Part shown: positions 26,203 through 34,974 of the stretch, piece by piece
Position numbering within the stretch: the stretch's first letter is position 1
Layout of the letters: every line of letters begins with the position of its first letter
Source of the DNA: an uncultured Bacteroidales bacterium
GTDB taxonomy: Bacteria; Bacteroidota; Bacteroidia; Bacteroidales; UBA932
Length of the DNA: 64,000 nt
Assembly (NCBI GenBank): GCA_944326245.1
Contig: CALVDF010000006.1
Location: forward strand, 1 to 64,000
Direction: 5' to 3'
The notes under the pieces: generated by a model
Seen by the model: only the letters and a program-made list of their open reading frames with translations
What the model was told of the DNA's origin: nothing
Databases searched by the model: none
Translations under genes and position numbers: made by a program

Positions 26203-27231
26203 TTAGGATGCGGGTGCAAGCTCCGCGCTGACATTCAGTTCGGTCCCCGGTATAGACAGGGATGTCACGAACAGGGATGCCATGGTACTGTATTGCCGGA
26301 ACTGTTCTTCCGTTATCTCACCCAAAGGGCTGCCGGCTTGGATATAATCGTCGTATGTGAAGCCTTGTATGGTCTTGAGAAGCTCTCCCGTCCATGGAGC
26401 AATGGTCTGTCGGTCAAGAGTTACGGTAAGATTGCCGTTGCCTTGTCTGTAGGCCAGGGCGGCATCGAGCGGGGATATTTCCATTCCCAGCCCGTCGGTG
26501 ATCGTACGCCTGAGATACAAGTGTAGGCGTGAATCCGCAGGATCGGTCCAGTACTGTATTACGTCCTTTGCCAAAGGCTCCAGGTCGGAGCCTGAGAGGC
26601 CGTGGCATTCGATGTTGACATAACCGGCAGAACTGAACTCCAGGTATTCCAGGTCTTCCAGTCCGGGAGTCGCCAGACTGCGGATATATGCGTTGACAAT
26701 TGCCAGTGCATCCTCCACCGGCACTGAACTTCCGTCTCCCAGAGGTATTTCAGTGACAAGTGGACTGCTGAAAGAGATGCTGATTGCAGCCAGTCCGTCA
26801 CCGGATACGGCTACTTTCCAGCGGCCGGTGGCAGGAGTGCCGTATCTGTCGGTAATACTCAGGGACAAGTTGCCTTTGTTTACGGTTCCCGATACAGATA
26901 TTTCCCTGTCCTTGACATTACATGGAGCAGCGGTGGCAAACGAGTAGCTGCTGCCGTGCAGTCTGGACACATCCGCCGATACAGTCAGCGTGTCGATTCC
27001 GGGCAGTAGACTGTCAATGCTTACTGATGCCATGTCACCGTCCAGGGCTGTCACCGATACTGAGCACCCTGGCCAGTCAGCAATGTTGATGATGACCCCG
27101 TTGATCTGCACGCTTTGGGCCTTCAGTGTGTACTCCCCAGAGATTTCAGTTGCCGGGGAAGACTGGCAGCTGACCGGCACATGCAGGATTGCAGCAAGAG
27201 TCATGATCAGAATTGTACGCTGTACTCTCAT
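26203..27231 (-). CDS. Bacteroidales lipoprotein of unknown function (copy B)
   Basis: A 342-residue lipoprotein, signal peptide ending in VSC (C22). Same architecture as the adjacent copy A (separated by 42 bp), but sequence identity is clearly low, so the duplication is old. Both are predicted to be anchored in the outer or inner membrane by lipid and to face the periplasm or surface. Standing between radA and a dicarboxylate symporter gives no hint of function. Confidence 0.75.
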   Translation of the reverse strand: MRVQRTILIMTLAAILHVPVSCQSSPATEISGEYTLKAQSVQINGVIINIADWPGCSVSVTALDGDMASVSIDSLLPGIDTLTVSADVSRLHGSSYSFATAAPCNVKDREISVSGTVNKGNLSLSITDRYGTPATGRWKVAVSGDGLAAISISFSSPLVTEIPLGDGSSVPVEDALAIVNAYIRSLATPGLEDLEYLEFSSAGYVNIECHGLSGSDLEPLAKDVIQYWTDPADSRLHLYLRRTITDGLGMEISPLDAALAYRQGNGNLTVTLDRQTIAPWTGELLKTIQGFTYDDYIQAGSPLGEITEEQFRQYSTMASLFVTSLSIPGTELNVSAELAPAS

Positions 27232-27277
27232 AATTATTTATAAAGTTTGTCTTTGATGTGCATATGTACCGGCCTGC

Positions 27278-28534
27278 TCAGACGGTTATCCTGTCTCCTT
27301 CCGAGCGGGCCACGATTATAGCCCCGCAGAGGTCTCCATATACATTGAGACAGGTACGGGGCATTTCGCATATCTGCTGTACTGCAAGAATTATACCGAC
27401 ACCTTCCATCGGAAGTCCCACTGCCGTGAATACGATGGCCATCATGACAATGCCTGCCATAGGTATGCCGGCTGACCCGATGGCTGCCAGCAAGGACGTG
27501 AGTACGACTGTAATCTGCTGGCCTAAAGTCAAGTCTATACCATAAAGCTGAGCTATGAAAAGTGCGGATACGCATTCGAAGAGTGCGGTTCCGTTCATGT
27601 TGACGGTACTGCCAAGCGACAGCGTGAGACCTGCCAGTTTTTCGGACACTCCGCATTTCCGGCTATACTGTATTGACAATGGCAGGGTGGCGTTGGATGA
27701 GCATGTCGTGAAGGCTGTCAGCAGAGGTGTGGACACCTTGCGCATATGTCGGTAGGGGTTGATTCCGGCCAGGATCCTGACTGTCGCAGGAAGTACGAGC
27801 CCTCCGTGGATGAGACAGCCGGCCCATACGGTAAGAACAAACAGGCCAAGACCTTTAAGAATGCCGGTCAAGGCTTCAGGGTCTCCTGCCTGCTTGCCTG
27901 TCATGCAGGCCATCACTGAGAAAATGCCTACAGGCGTGAGTCTGATTATGAACATCGTGACTTTCATGATCAGCTCGTAGAAAGCTGTGAAGAAATTCAC
28001 GAGAGTGTCGTAGTGCTTTCTTTCCAGTCTTGTGGAGAATATACCTAGCAATATCATGAACACTATGACAGGCAGGATATTGCCGTCGGCCATGGCTGCG
28101 AATACATTTGACGGAACAATACCTGTGAGCTGGTCGGCCAGGTCCACGTTCCCGGCCGTGAAGTTCCCGGTATCTCCTGAAAGTATCACGTCGTGACCTG
28201 TGCCGGGTTTGATGATGCTCACCAGGGCAAGGCCTATCAGGGTTGCGCACAATGTCGTGGCAACGTAGTAGGCCAGAGTCTTCCCCAGTACGCGCCCCAG
28301 ATTGCCGCCTGCCATTCCGGCCACACCTATGAATATGGATGAGGCAATCAGCGGTATGACGATCATATTCAGTGCGTTGAGGAAAATGTCCCCGATCCAC
28401 CGGATATAGCGGGTCCAATGCGGAAGAAAGATGCCGAAAGCGGCACCTGCCACTATGCCGGCCAGTATCTGCCAGTGCAGTGCCGGCAGGTGCCGCCTTC
28501 TTTTCTTTACAGGTATTCCGTCCGGGCTGTTCAT
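27278..28534 (-). CDS. dicarboxylate/amino acid:cation symporter (DAACS family)
   Basis: A 418-residue transporter of the GltP/GltPh/DctA fold with about eight helices and two re-entrant loops. The family signatures include LGSTVNMNGTAL (helix 7 NMDGT region, here NMNGT), STCSSNATLPLS for the HP1 serine-rich tip (seen as TTCSSNATLP) and GSAGIPMAG for HP2. It probably takes up glutamate, aspartate or C4-dicarboxylates with Na+ or H+. N for D in NM(D/N)GT occurs in this family. The gene overlaps malQ by 4 bp (ATGA) and so is coupled to it. Confidence 0.93.
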   Translation of the reverse strand: MNSPDGIPVKKRRRHLPALHWQILAGIVAGAAFGIFLPHWTRYIRWIGDIFLNALNMIVIPLIASSIFIGVAGMAGGNLGRVLGKTLAYYVATTLCATLIGLALVSIIKPGTGHDVILSGDTGNFTAGNVDLADQLTGIVPSNVFAAMADGNILPVIVFMILLGIFSTRLERKHYDTLVNFFTAFYELIMKVTMFIIRLTPVGIFSVMACMTGKQAGDPEALTGILKGLGLFVLTVWAGCLIHGGLVLPATVRILAGINPYRHMRKVSTPLLTAFTTCSSNATLPLSIQYSRKCGVSEKLAGLTLSLGSTVNMNGTALFECVSALFIAQLYGIDLTLGQQITVVLTSLLAAIGSAGIPMAGIVMMAIVFTAVGLPMEGVGIILAVQQICEMPRTCLNVYGDLCGAIIVARSEGDRITV

Positions 28535-31197
28535 CTTCTGGACAGGTCGCGGAGCCTGGAGGTGAGCCCCTGATTAGCCATGAGGTCCTCGATGTTGATG
28601 TGCATTCTGTATCTCCAGTAGTGCTTGGGGTTGGACGGTACGTTGATGCGTTCCGATGCAGGGTCTTTGGCCCTCACATCCCCATCTGCCGAGAGCCAGT
28701 CCTGCAGGGGCAGTATGGTCAGCATGGAAGGAGATGCGGTGTGCATGCGTACGATGCGTTCGCACAGCCATGGTTCACAGTAGTACGGAGGCTCGCCCCC
28801 TTCGTGAAGCATATGGTGCCAGAACCTGGAAGAAGATTTGCGGTCTTCCTCCCACCACTGCCTGAGGGTGCTGGTATCGTGTGTGCCGGTTGTGCATACA
28901 CTCATGTACGGGTAGCGGGAGGGATCGCCGAATTCGGCTTTGGGATCCTTGGACATGCGGAATATCTCGAGCGAAAGTATCCTGAGGTCATGAATTACGC
29001 CCGGGACACAGTCCGGTATCATTCCCAGGTCTTCGGCGCAGGTAAGCATGTTCGTGGATGCCGTGACTTCCGGAAGCTTGCGCAGGGCAGATTCCCTCCA
29101 GAAGGCATTGTGCCTTTTGTAGAAGAAATGGTCATACAGTCTGTTGTATGCCTGCTTCTGGTCTTCCGGCAGGTCTCGGTAGGACCATGTGTACTGTGCT
29201 GATATCCTTGGGTGGAAAAGCCCGGGCCTGTCCTTGTCTTCCAGGAAAAGTACTTCACCTGCCAGGGCCAGAAGACCATCCTTGACATCGTCCTTGCGTC
29301 CTTCGAAGAAAACCTCGATCTTGCGCTGGCTGTTGAACTCGTCTTTCAGGGTGAAGACTTCGTACTGGTTGCTGTTGAGGTATTTCTGCATGACTTCCTC
29401 AGTCTTGTCCCCGAACATGTCCTTGAGTTGCCAGTATCTTATGTAGGGAGTGGCATGACGGGCAAAGTCGAAGTCAAACCCGTATGAGCGGATCTCGCCG
29501 CAGTCCATGGGCAGTGCCGGCGAGAAGTGCCCCATAAGACCTTTTGTCTGTGAAACAGGTATTTCCCATATACGGAAAAATCCTAGTACGTGGTCAATTC
29601 TGTAGGCATCGAAATATTCGGCCATGTGGCGGAAACGGTTCTTCCACCAGCTGTAGCCGTCCGAGGCCATCAGGTCCCAGTTGTATGTGGGGAATCCCCA
29701 GTTCTGTCCGTCGGCGGAGAAGTCGTCAGGCGGAGCTCCGGCCTGGGAGTCCATATGGAACAGTTCTGGCGATGCCCATGCATCGGCACTGTTGCGGGTA
29801 ATTCCTATAGGGATGTCTCCTTTGAGAGCAATTCCGAGGGAGTGCAGATGCTGTACGGCATCCAGCAGCTGCCTGTGAAGATGGTATTGGGTAAAAATGT
29901 GGAACGAAATTTCAGGGTAGAGAGGGCTGTCCTCCGAATTGATGCGTGCAATCAGCTCCTGGGTGCAGCGGGAATCTTCTCCCCATTGCTGGAAATCGGC
30001 TGTCCCGTGGCTGTCCCTCAGGGCGCAGAAAGCGCAGTATGGCAGAAGCCAGGATTTGTTGTTGCGGTAGAACGACAGGAATTTCGGCTCTGCAAAAGTG
30101 TCTTCACCGTATGTCTCGAACTGGATTCTGAGGTATCTGTTTTTCAGGGCCAGGACCTTCTCGTAGTCTATTGCGGGAAGGGCTTCGAGAGCTTTGCGTT
30201 CACGGGCGTATGATGCTCTCTGTCCGGGATTCTTTATAGGCCCTATGGCTGTTATGTTTATGTATATAGGATGCAGTGCCATTACCGTGATGCCTCCGTA
30301 CGGATAGGAGTCTGTCCAGGTGCCGGTGGATGTGGTGTCGTTTACAGGCAGGATCTGTATTACATTCTGCCCTATGGACTTTATCCATTCACCGAAGAGC
30401 TTGAGGTCGGTGAAGTCTCCTATGCCGCAGCTGCCTGTCGTCCTGAGTGAAAATACCGGGACCGCTGTTCCGGAGAATCTGGGCTTCCCTATGTGGAATG
30501 CTGCCTGGGAGTATTCCACCGACCAGGTCTGGTGCGGCATTATGTCTCCAGGGATCTCGAGAATGCGGTTGTCCCTGTCTTCCCACACTGTGTATCCTGT
30601 TTTGGGATTATGCTTTATGAACTTGAATTCCAAGCGTCTGCCTAGTCTGTCTACAGGCAGATGCGCCACCCATCTGGACCCTGGTACAGGAATCATTTCC
30701 ATTGCCTGTGCCGGATTCCAGTTTCCTGTCAGCTGTGAGTCTCCGCAAAGGCAGACTATGCAGTCCTGCTCTACGGCGGGTGCAGTAACACTGATTATGA
30801 CCTCCCTGCTGTATATATGTGTCTGTATGGCTTCCCTGTGTTCATGTGAGTAGAATATGCCGGAGAATGGAGTTGTCAGGAACGGGGCGGTTTCGGAATT
30901 GCCTTGCCACTCGTCATTGAAAAAAAGCTCCCTTGATGCGCTGTTGAGTCCGATGGATCTCCCGCAACCTGCTTCATAGAAGCTGCTTCCGTTTTTTGTT
31001 CTGACGAAATATTTGTAGGTCAGCCGTCTTTCTTCGAGGGATGAAATCCTTATGTCGGCTTTCCAGAAATCTCCCGGATAATAGTTCATCGGTACGGCTT
31101 TTGCCGGATCTCCTCCGCCCAGTTCAGGAAGAGAGCCTGAGATGTACAGGTTTTGTCCCCAGAAGGTGCGGAAATTGATGGAAAAATGAATGATCAT
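28531..31197 (-). CDS. malQ: 4-alpha-glucanotransferase with N-terminal CBM20 domains
   Basis: An 888-residue GH77 amylomaltase that disproportionates maltodextrins in the cytoplasm. Two starch-binding CBM20-like domains (about 1-105 and 110-215) precede the GH77 barrel, a layout known from Bacteroidota and plant DPE2. Catalytic residues: nucleophile D535 (YRIDH), acid/base E722 (CAEDLG), and D774 (THDTS). I start at 31197, which opens the CBM20; an in-frame ATG 171 bp upstream would run across the kinase promoter and coding start. malQ is divergent from the kinase operon and heads the minus-strand run. Confidence 0.96.
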   Translation of the reverse strand: MIIHFSINFRTFWGQNLYISGSLPELGGGDPAKAVPMNYYPGDFWKADIRISSLEERRLTYKYFVRTKNGSSFYEAGCGRSIGLNSASRELFFNDEWQGNSETAPFLTTPFSGIFYSHEHREAIQTHIYSREVIISVTAPAVEQDCIVCLCGDSQLTGNWNPAQAMEMIPVPGSRWVAHLPVDRLGRRLEFKFIKHNPKTGYTVWEDRDNRILEIPGDIMPHQTWSVEYSQAAFHIGKPRFSGTAVPVFSLRTTGSCGIGDFTDLKLFGEWIKSIGQNVIQILPVNDTTSTGTWTDSYPYGGITVMALHPIYINITAIGPIKNPGQRASYARERKALEALPAIDYEKVLALKNRYLRIQFETYGEDTFAEPKFLSFYRNNKSWLLPYCAFCALRDSHGTADFQQWGEDSRCTQELIARINSEDSPLYPEISFHIFTQYHLHRQLLDAVQHLHSLGIALKGDIPIGITRNSADAWASPELFHMDSQAGAPPDDFSADGQNWGFPTYNWDLMASDGYSWWKNRFRHMAEYFDAYRIDHVLGFFRIWEIPVSQTKGLMGHFSPALPMDCGEIRSYGFDFDFARHATPYIRYWQLKDMFGDKTEEVMQKYLNSNQYEVFTLKDEFNSQRKIEVFFEGRKDDVKDGLLALAGEVLFLEDKDRPGLFHPRISAQYTWSYRDLPEDQKQAYNRLYDHFFYKRHNAFWRESALRKLPEVTASTNMLTCAEDLGMIPDCVPGVIHDLRILSLEIFRMSKDPKAEFGDPSRYPYMSVCTTGTHDTSTLRQWWEEDRKSSSRFWHHMLHEGGEPPYYCEPWLCERIVRMHTASPSMLTILPLQDWLSADGDVRAKDPASERINVPSNPKHYWRYRMHINIEDLMANQGLTSRLRDLSRR

Positions 31198-31208
31198 TGC
31201 ATGGATTT

Positions 31209-31240
31209 TTTGCAAAATTATTGAAAAATCCCTAATTTTA
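31209..31240 (+). promoter_or_regulatory. candidate promoter for the LytS kinase operon
   Basis: TTTG (31209-31212) and TAATTTTA (31233-31240, one mismatch at the last base of TAnnTTTG) are 20 bp apart, near-ideal spacing. The ATG at 31258 follows 17 bp later. Confidence 0.55.
31213..31220 (-). promoter_or_regulatory. candidate -7 box for malQ
   Basis: TAATTTTG on the minus strand is an exact TAnnTTTG match, 15 bp before the malQ ATG. It physically overlaps the -33/-7 interval of the divergent kinase promoter, so polymerase binding to one may exclude the other. Confidence 0.5.
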
Positions 31241-31257
31241 CAGAAATATCTGTGATT

Positions 31258-31659
31258 ATGAAGCGGTTTTTCTCTAGATCGGACAATGCCGGAGGTGACT
31301 ACATCAGATCCAATGTCATAGTCCTGATTTTTGTTCTGGCGCATGCCATTGCCTGTCTGGCACTTCATGATACGAAGACAGGGGACGGTGTTTTCCTTAC
31401 CTGCCTGACCATAGGTATGGTGTTTGCACTTATCAAGTATTACAAGGCAACGCTTGATGTTTTTCTCGGATTGGCCTTCCTTTCGTGCTTTGCAGGATTC
31501 TATATCGGAACCGAAGGGGCGGGGATCCTTGAACGGTGGGTGCCTTCATGGGGAGTATGGATCAATGTGATTGTAACGATGGTCACGACGGAGCTCATAG
31601 GTGTGGTCATTATACTCCTGGTACATAAGGATTGGCATGTTGAGGGAAAGCAGAAGTAG
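31258..31659 (+). CDS. small four-helix membrane protein, kinase partner
   Basis: A 133-residue protein with about four hydrophobic helices (roughly 19-36, 46-62, 68-84, 98-122). I do not recognise a family. A GTG two codons earlier (31252) is less likely than the ATG at 31258. Its 3' end overlaps the start of the LytS-type kinase, so the two are translationally linked and may form a membrane sensor together. Inference only; no motif shows a ligand. Confidence 0.65.
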   Translation: MKRFFSRSDNAGGDYIRSNVIVLIFVLAHAIACLALHDTKTGDGVFLTCLTIGMVFALIKYYKATLDVFLGLAFLSCFAGFYIGTEGAGILERWVPSWGVWINVIVTMVTTELIGVVIILLVHKDWHVEGKQK

Positions 31660-32698
31660 CGGTAACGGCCGCATGTCGGCTGTGGACCTGGTGGTCATAG
31701 CAGTCATTGTCCTGCTGTCCAGGATATTGATTGAGAGGCTGATGCCATTGTTCTATGAAAGTTTCGGCCTGCATTTCGGAGACTTCCTGTTCCAGACTCT
31801 TTCGAATTACCCGTTGACGATAGGGGCTGTCCTGGCTGATTTTATGATCGTTCTGCTGCTTGTGAAGATTTTCCCGTATGGGGGCGGCAGGGCAATTGTA
31901 CGTTCATTGGTTGAGGTCGGCGTCATCATTGTCATGGCTTTTGCCGTGTCCGTTGTGGTCAGGGCCGGTCATTGCGGCAGTGCGGACGACGGAGTGAAGT
32001 TCTTCGGACGGATGTTCGTGTTTACGTATGTCAGCAATCTGCTGTTCAATGCTGTCGTGATACTGATTACGGATCTGGTATTCTACTACCGGTGGACCAA
32101 CCGCAAGGCCGTAGCAGTGGAAGCGGAGAAACAGGCCAAGGCCAATTACCAGTATCAGCTTCTGAAAAGTGAAACCAATCCTCACTTCCTTTTCAATTGT
32201 CTCAATGTGCTTCAGTATCTGATACATGAAGATGTGGACAGGGCCAGCGACTATGCCGGGAAACTGGCCGGGGTGTACCGCTACTTCCTTAAGCTGGAAA
32301 AGCACACTCTGGTGGCTTTGGAAGAGGAGCTTCAGTTTGTCAGCCAGTATTGCGATCTGCTGAGGGAACGGTTCGGAGGCAGTTTCGTGACGGAGATAGA
32401 TATACCGGAAAGCTGTCATTCCACCAAAATCATACCGTGTGCCCTGCAGATGATGGTTGAAAATGCGGTAAAGCACAACGTGGTCAATTCTTCGAATGAA
32501 TTGAAAATCACAGTAAGGGTGGAAGGGGAGAGGATCGTGGTCCGGAACAACCTGAATCCCAAAAAAGCATCTCCCGACTCATCTACCGGAACCGGTCTTC
32601 AGAATATAAGCCGCCAGTATGAAATACTTTTCAATAAGCGCATGGAGAGCGAGAGGACGGAAACGGAGTTTGTGGTACGCATTCCGTTGATAAGTTGA
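31637..32698 (+). CDS. LytS/YehU-type sensor histidine kinase
   Basis: A 353-residue membrane kinase. Four or so helices (residues up to about 150) are followed by the His_kinase domain with the phospho-acceptor H183 in the diagnostic NPHFLFNCLN motif, and an ATPase domain with the N box ENAVKHN and the G box GTGLQNI. There is no extracytoplasmic sensor domain, so sensing is likely in the membrane. Start choice is uncertain: 31637 overlaps the previous gene by 23 bp, 31673 would lie 13 bp after its stop. It is convergent with a LytTR response regulator, 2 bp apart, and next to the starch operon. Confidence 0.9.
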   Translation: MLRESRSSGNGRMSAVDLVVIAVIVLLSRILIERLMPLFYESFGLHFGDFLFQTLSNYPLTIGAVLADFMIVLLLVKIFPYGGGRAIVRSLVEVGVIIVMAFAVSVVVRAGHCGSADDGVKFFGRMFVFTYVSNLLFNAVVILITDLVFYYRWTNRKAVAVEAEKQAKANYQYQLLKSETNPHFLFNCLNVLQYLIHEDVDRASDYAGKLAGVYRYFLKLEKHTLVALEEELQFVSQYCDLLRERFGGSFVTEIDIPESCHSTKIIPCALQMMVENAVKHNVVNSSNELKITVRVEGERIVVRNNLNPKKASPDSSTGTGLQNISRQYEILFNKRMESERTETEFVVRIPLIS

Positions 32699-32700
32699 AA

Positions 32701-33453
32701 CTATGCTCCTTCAAGCCATTCCATGAATGACTGGACGCGGTCGCGCGGCACGATCACGGGCTCTATGTTCTTAGGGTGAAGAGTTACCTTCAGCCTGGAA
32801 TTGAAATATTTGGAGATGGTGTATATGGATGACAGCCCTGCCAGGCACTTCCGTGAAATCTTGTAGAATCTGGAAGGATCGACTTCACTCTCAATGGCCG
32901 TGAGCGAGTCATCCGTCATATACTGCTTGCCGTCGCGTGTGACAAGATAGGTTGTCTTGTCGTTGGAATAGAAATAGGCAATGTCGTTTACGTCTATGAC
33001 CAGTATCTGGCTTCCGAGCTTTATGGTAAAGTGATGCTTGTAGGCAGGTTTTGCATAGGGTGTCACATCGGCGAGGGGTGTTCTGGGTGCAGGTGCCACT
33101 CCGCACAGGTGCAGGCATCTCTCGACTGATTCCTTGAAAGAGACGGCATCTATGGGCTTCATGATGTAGTCCATGCATTTGGCTTTGTAGGCATCAAGTG
33201 CGTAGTCGGCATATGCCGTGGTAATAATGACAGGACAGGTTACATCGACCTGGCTGAATATTTCGAAGCTTTTGCCGTCAGACAGCTCTACATCCATGAA
33301 TATCAGGTCTGGAGATTGGCTCTTCAGAAAATTGACTGCAGCATCCAAGGAGTCGAGAATCCCCGCAATCTTGAAGTCGGGGAAATATCTTGCCACAAGC
33401 TTGATCAGTATCTGCTGGGCCGGTATTTCGTCTTCTATAATCAGGACTCTCAT
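32701..33453 (-). CDS. LytTR-family response regulator
   Basis: A 250-residue two-component regulator. The receiver domain has the acidic pair E7/D8, phospho-acceptor D54 (FMDVELSDG) and the conserved K in MKPIDA. The C-terminal LytTR DNA-binding domain spans about 140-245 (FYKISRKCLAGLSSI is its typical centre). It is the evident partner of the kinase just downstream on the opposite strand. LytTR proteins bind paired direct repeats; likely targets are the two intergenic regions flanking it. Confidence 0.94.
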   Translation of the reverse strand: MRVLIIEDEIPAQQILIKLVARYFPDFKIAGILDSLDAAVNFLKSQSPDLIFMDVELSDGKSFEIFSQVDVTCPVIITTAYADYALDAYKAKCMDYIMKPIDAVSFKESVERCLHLCGVAPAPRTPLADVTPYAKPAYKHHFTIKLGSQILVIDVNDIAYFYSNDKTTYLVTRDGKQYMTDDSLTAIESEVDPSRFYKISRKCLAGLSSIYTISKYFNSRLKVTLHPKNIEPVIVPRDRVQSFMEWLEGA

Positions 33454-33461
33454 AGCGGATG

Positions 33462-33469
33462 CAAAGTTA
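33462..33469 (-). promoter_or_regulatory. candidate -7 box for the LytTR regulator
   Basis: TAACTTTG on the minus strand, followed by CA, is an exact -7 match ending only 8 bp before the ATG at 33453, so the transcript would have a leader of a few bases at most. Confidence 0.55.
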
Positions 33470-33564
33470 GATATTATTTGCCGTTTGTTAAAAAAATGTT
33501 ACGATTCGTCATGCTTTTTCTACAGCCCGTCGGAAACTATAATGTAACAATGGTATGGCATTTC

Positions 33565-33572
33565 TAATTTTG
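33565..33572 (+). promoter_or_regulatory. candidate -7 box for the starch operon
   Basis: TAATTTTG is an exact TAnnTTTG match 29 bp before the transporter ATG at 33602. No TTTG at -33, which fits a promoter needing an activator. An inverted pair TGTTAC (33497-33502) / GTAACA (33544-33549) lies just upstream. Confidence 0.5.
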
Positions 33573-33601
33573 GCAGTCGTTTTAAAGCGTGATACTGCGT
33601 A

Positions 33602-34933
33602 ATGGAAAAGAAAAGAATGACATTTTTGCAGATATTCAACATGAGTTTCGGGTTCCTCGGGATTCAGTTCGGATTGGCATTGCAGAATGCCAACGTAAGC
33701 AGAATCCTGCAGTCATTCGGAGCGGATGTTGCCCATCTGTCTTATTTCTGGCTGGCAGCTCCCATTACAGGGATGATTGTTCAGCCCATTATAGGGCATT
33801 ACAGTGACCGTACCTGGTGCCGGCTCGGCAGAAGGCGTCCATACTTTCTTACCGGAGCCATCCTTGCTGCCTTGATGCTGTTCCTTATGCCCAACTCGCC
33901 TTCCCTTGCCGGTTTCCTTTCCCCTCTGCTGATAGGAGCCGGTATTCTCATGATTATGGATGCTTCCATCAATGTGGCCATGGAACCTTTCAGGGCGTTG
34001 GTAGCCGATAAGCTGCCATCCGAACAGAGGACTCTCGGATTTTCCATGCAGACCTCTCTGATAGGAATAGGTGCCGTGGTCGGTGCTGTCCTTCCTTATG
34101 TACTTACCAACTGGTTCGGAATGTCCAATACCCCTGCGGTCGACGGCGGTGTGGCTCCAAATGTCAGGACCGCTTTCTATATCGGGGCAGCCGTTCTGCT
34201 GATCTGTGTGCTTTGGACAGTGATAAGTACCTCCGAATATCCTCCTGAGCCCGGATACAAAAAAACTAAGGACGGAGGCTTCCTGGAAATATTCAAGGAT
34301 TTCGGCCGTATGCCGAAGACCATGGTGCAGCTCGGAGTCGTACAGTTCTTTTCGTGGTTTGCCCTGTTCTCCATGTGGGTGTACATGACTCCTGCCGTGG
34401 CAGAACACTGCTACGGGACTGTTGACAGGACATCCGTAGAATTCGGCAATGCAGGAGACTGGGTCGGTGTATTGCAGGGTGTGTACAATGGAGTTGCGGC
34501 TGTCTATGCATTCCTTCTTCCATGGATTGCATCCAAGATAGGACGTAAAGCCACCCATTCACTGTCACTGTTGCTGGGTGCCCTGGGTTTTGCGTCATTC
34601 TTCATTTTCAGGAATCCGAATATGCTCATCGTTTCCATGGTCGGTGTCGGCATTGCCTGGGGCAGCATCCTTGCCATGCCCTATTCGATTCTTGCTGGGT
34701 CGATCCCCGCTGCGAAGATGGGAGTGTTCATGGGTATCTTCAATTTCTTCATTACCATACCACAGGTATGCAACGGCCTGCTAGGCGGATTTATGGTGAG
34801 ACATGTCTATGGAGGCCATACAGTCTATGCAATGGTGTTCTCGGGACTTTGCCTGCTTATAGCGGCAGTTTCGGTAATTTTTGTCGAAGACAAGGATGAC
34901 CCGGTGCAGCTTAGGCTTTTCAGTAGGAAATAA
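33602..34933 (+). CDS. SLC45/sucrose-maltose type MFS transporter
   Basis: A 443-residue, 12-helix permease. The loop 2-3 motif DRTWCRLGRRRPYF is typical of the GPH/SLC45 sugar transporters, and GIQFGLALQNANVSRI in helix 1 matches Bacteroidota homologues that sit beside susCD pairs. It likely imports maltose or short maltodextrins across the inner membrane. First gene of the plus-strand starch operon, 41 bp ahead of susC. In B. thetaiotaomicron the sus operon has no such gene, whereas Flavobacteriia-type loci do, so this locus is a mixed type. Confidence 0.88.
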   Translation: MEKKRMTFLQIFNMSFGFLGIQFGLALQNANVSRILQSFGADVAHLSYFWLAAPITGMIVQPIIGHYSDRTWCRLGRRRPYFLTGAILAALMLFLMPNSPSLAGFLSPLLIGAGILMIMDASINVAMEPFRALVADKLPSEQRTLGFSMQTSLIGIGAVVGAVLPYVLTNWFGMSNTPAVDGGVAPNVRTAFYIGAAVLLICVLWTVISTSEYPPEPGYKKTKDGGFLEIFKDFGRMPKTMVQLGVVQFFSWFALFSMWVYMTPAVAEHCYGTVDRTSVEFGNAGDWVGVLQGVYNGVAAVYAFLLPWIASKIGRKATHSLSLLLGALGFASFFIFRNPNMLIVSMVGVGIAWGSILAMPYSILAGSIPAAKMGVFMGIFNFFITIPQVCNGLLGGFMVRHVYGGHTVYAMVFSGLCLLIAAVSVIFVEDKDDPVQLRLFSRK

Positions 34934-34974
34934 CACAATATTATACATTTATGTTCAATTAAAATATTTAACGT

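Noticed and set aside
27278..28534. Maltose or sugar permease role for the transporter coupled to malQ
   Set aside because: The sequence clearly belongs to the DAACS family of amino acid/dicarboxylate symporters, so position next to malQ is not evidence for sugar transport.
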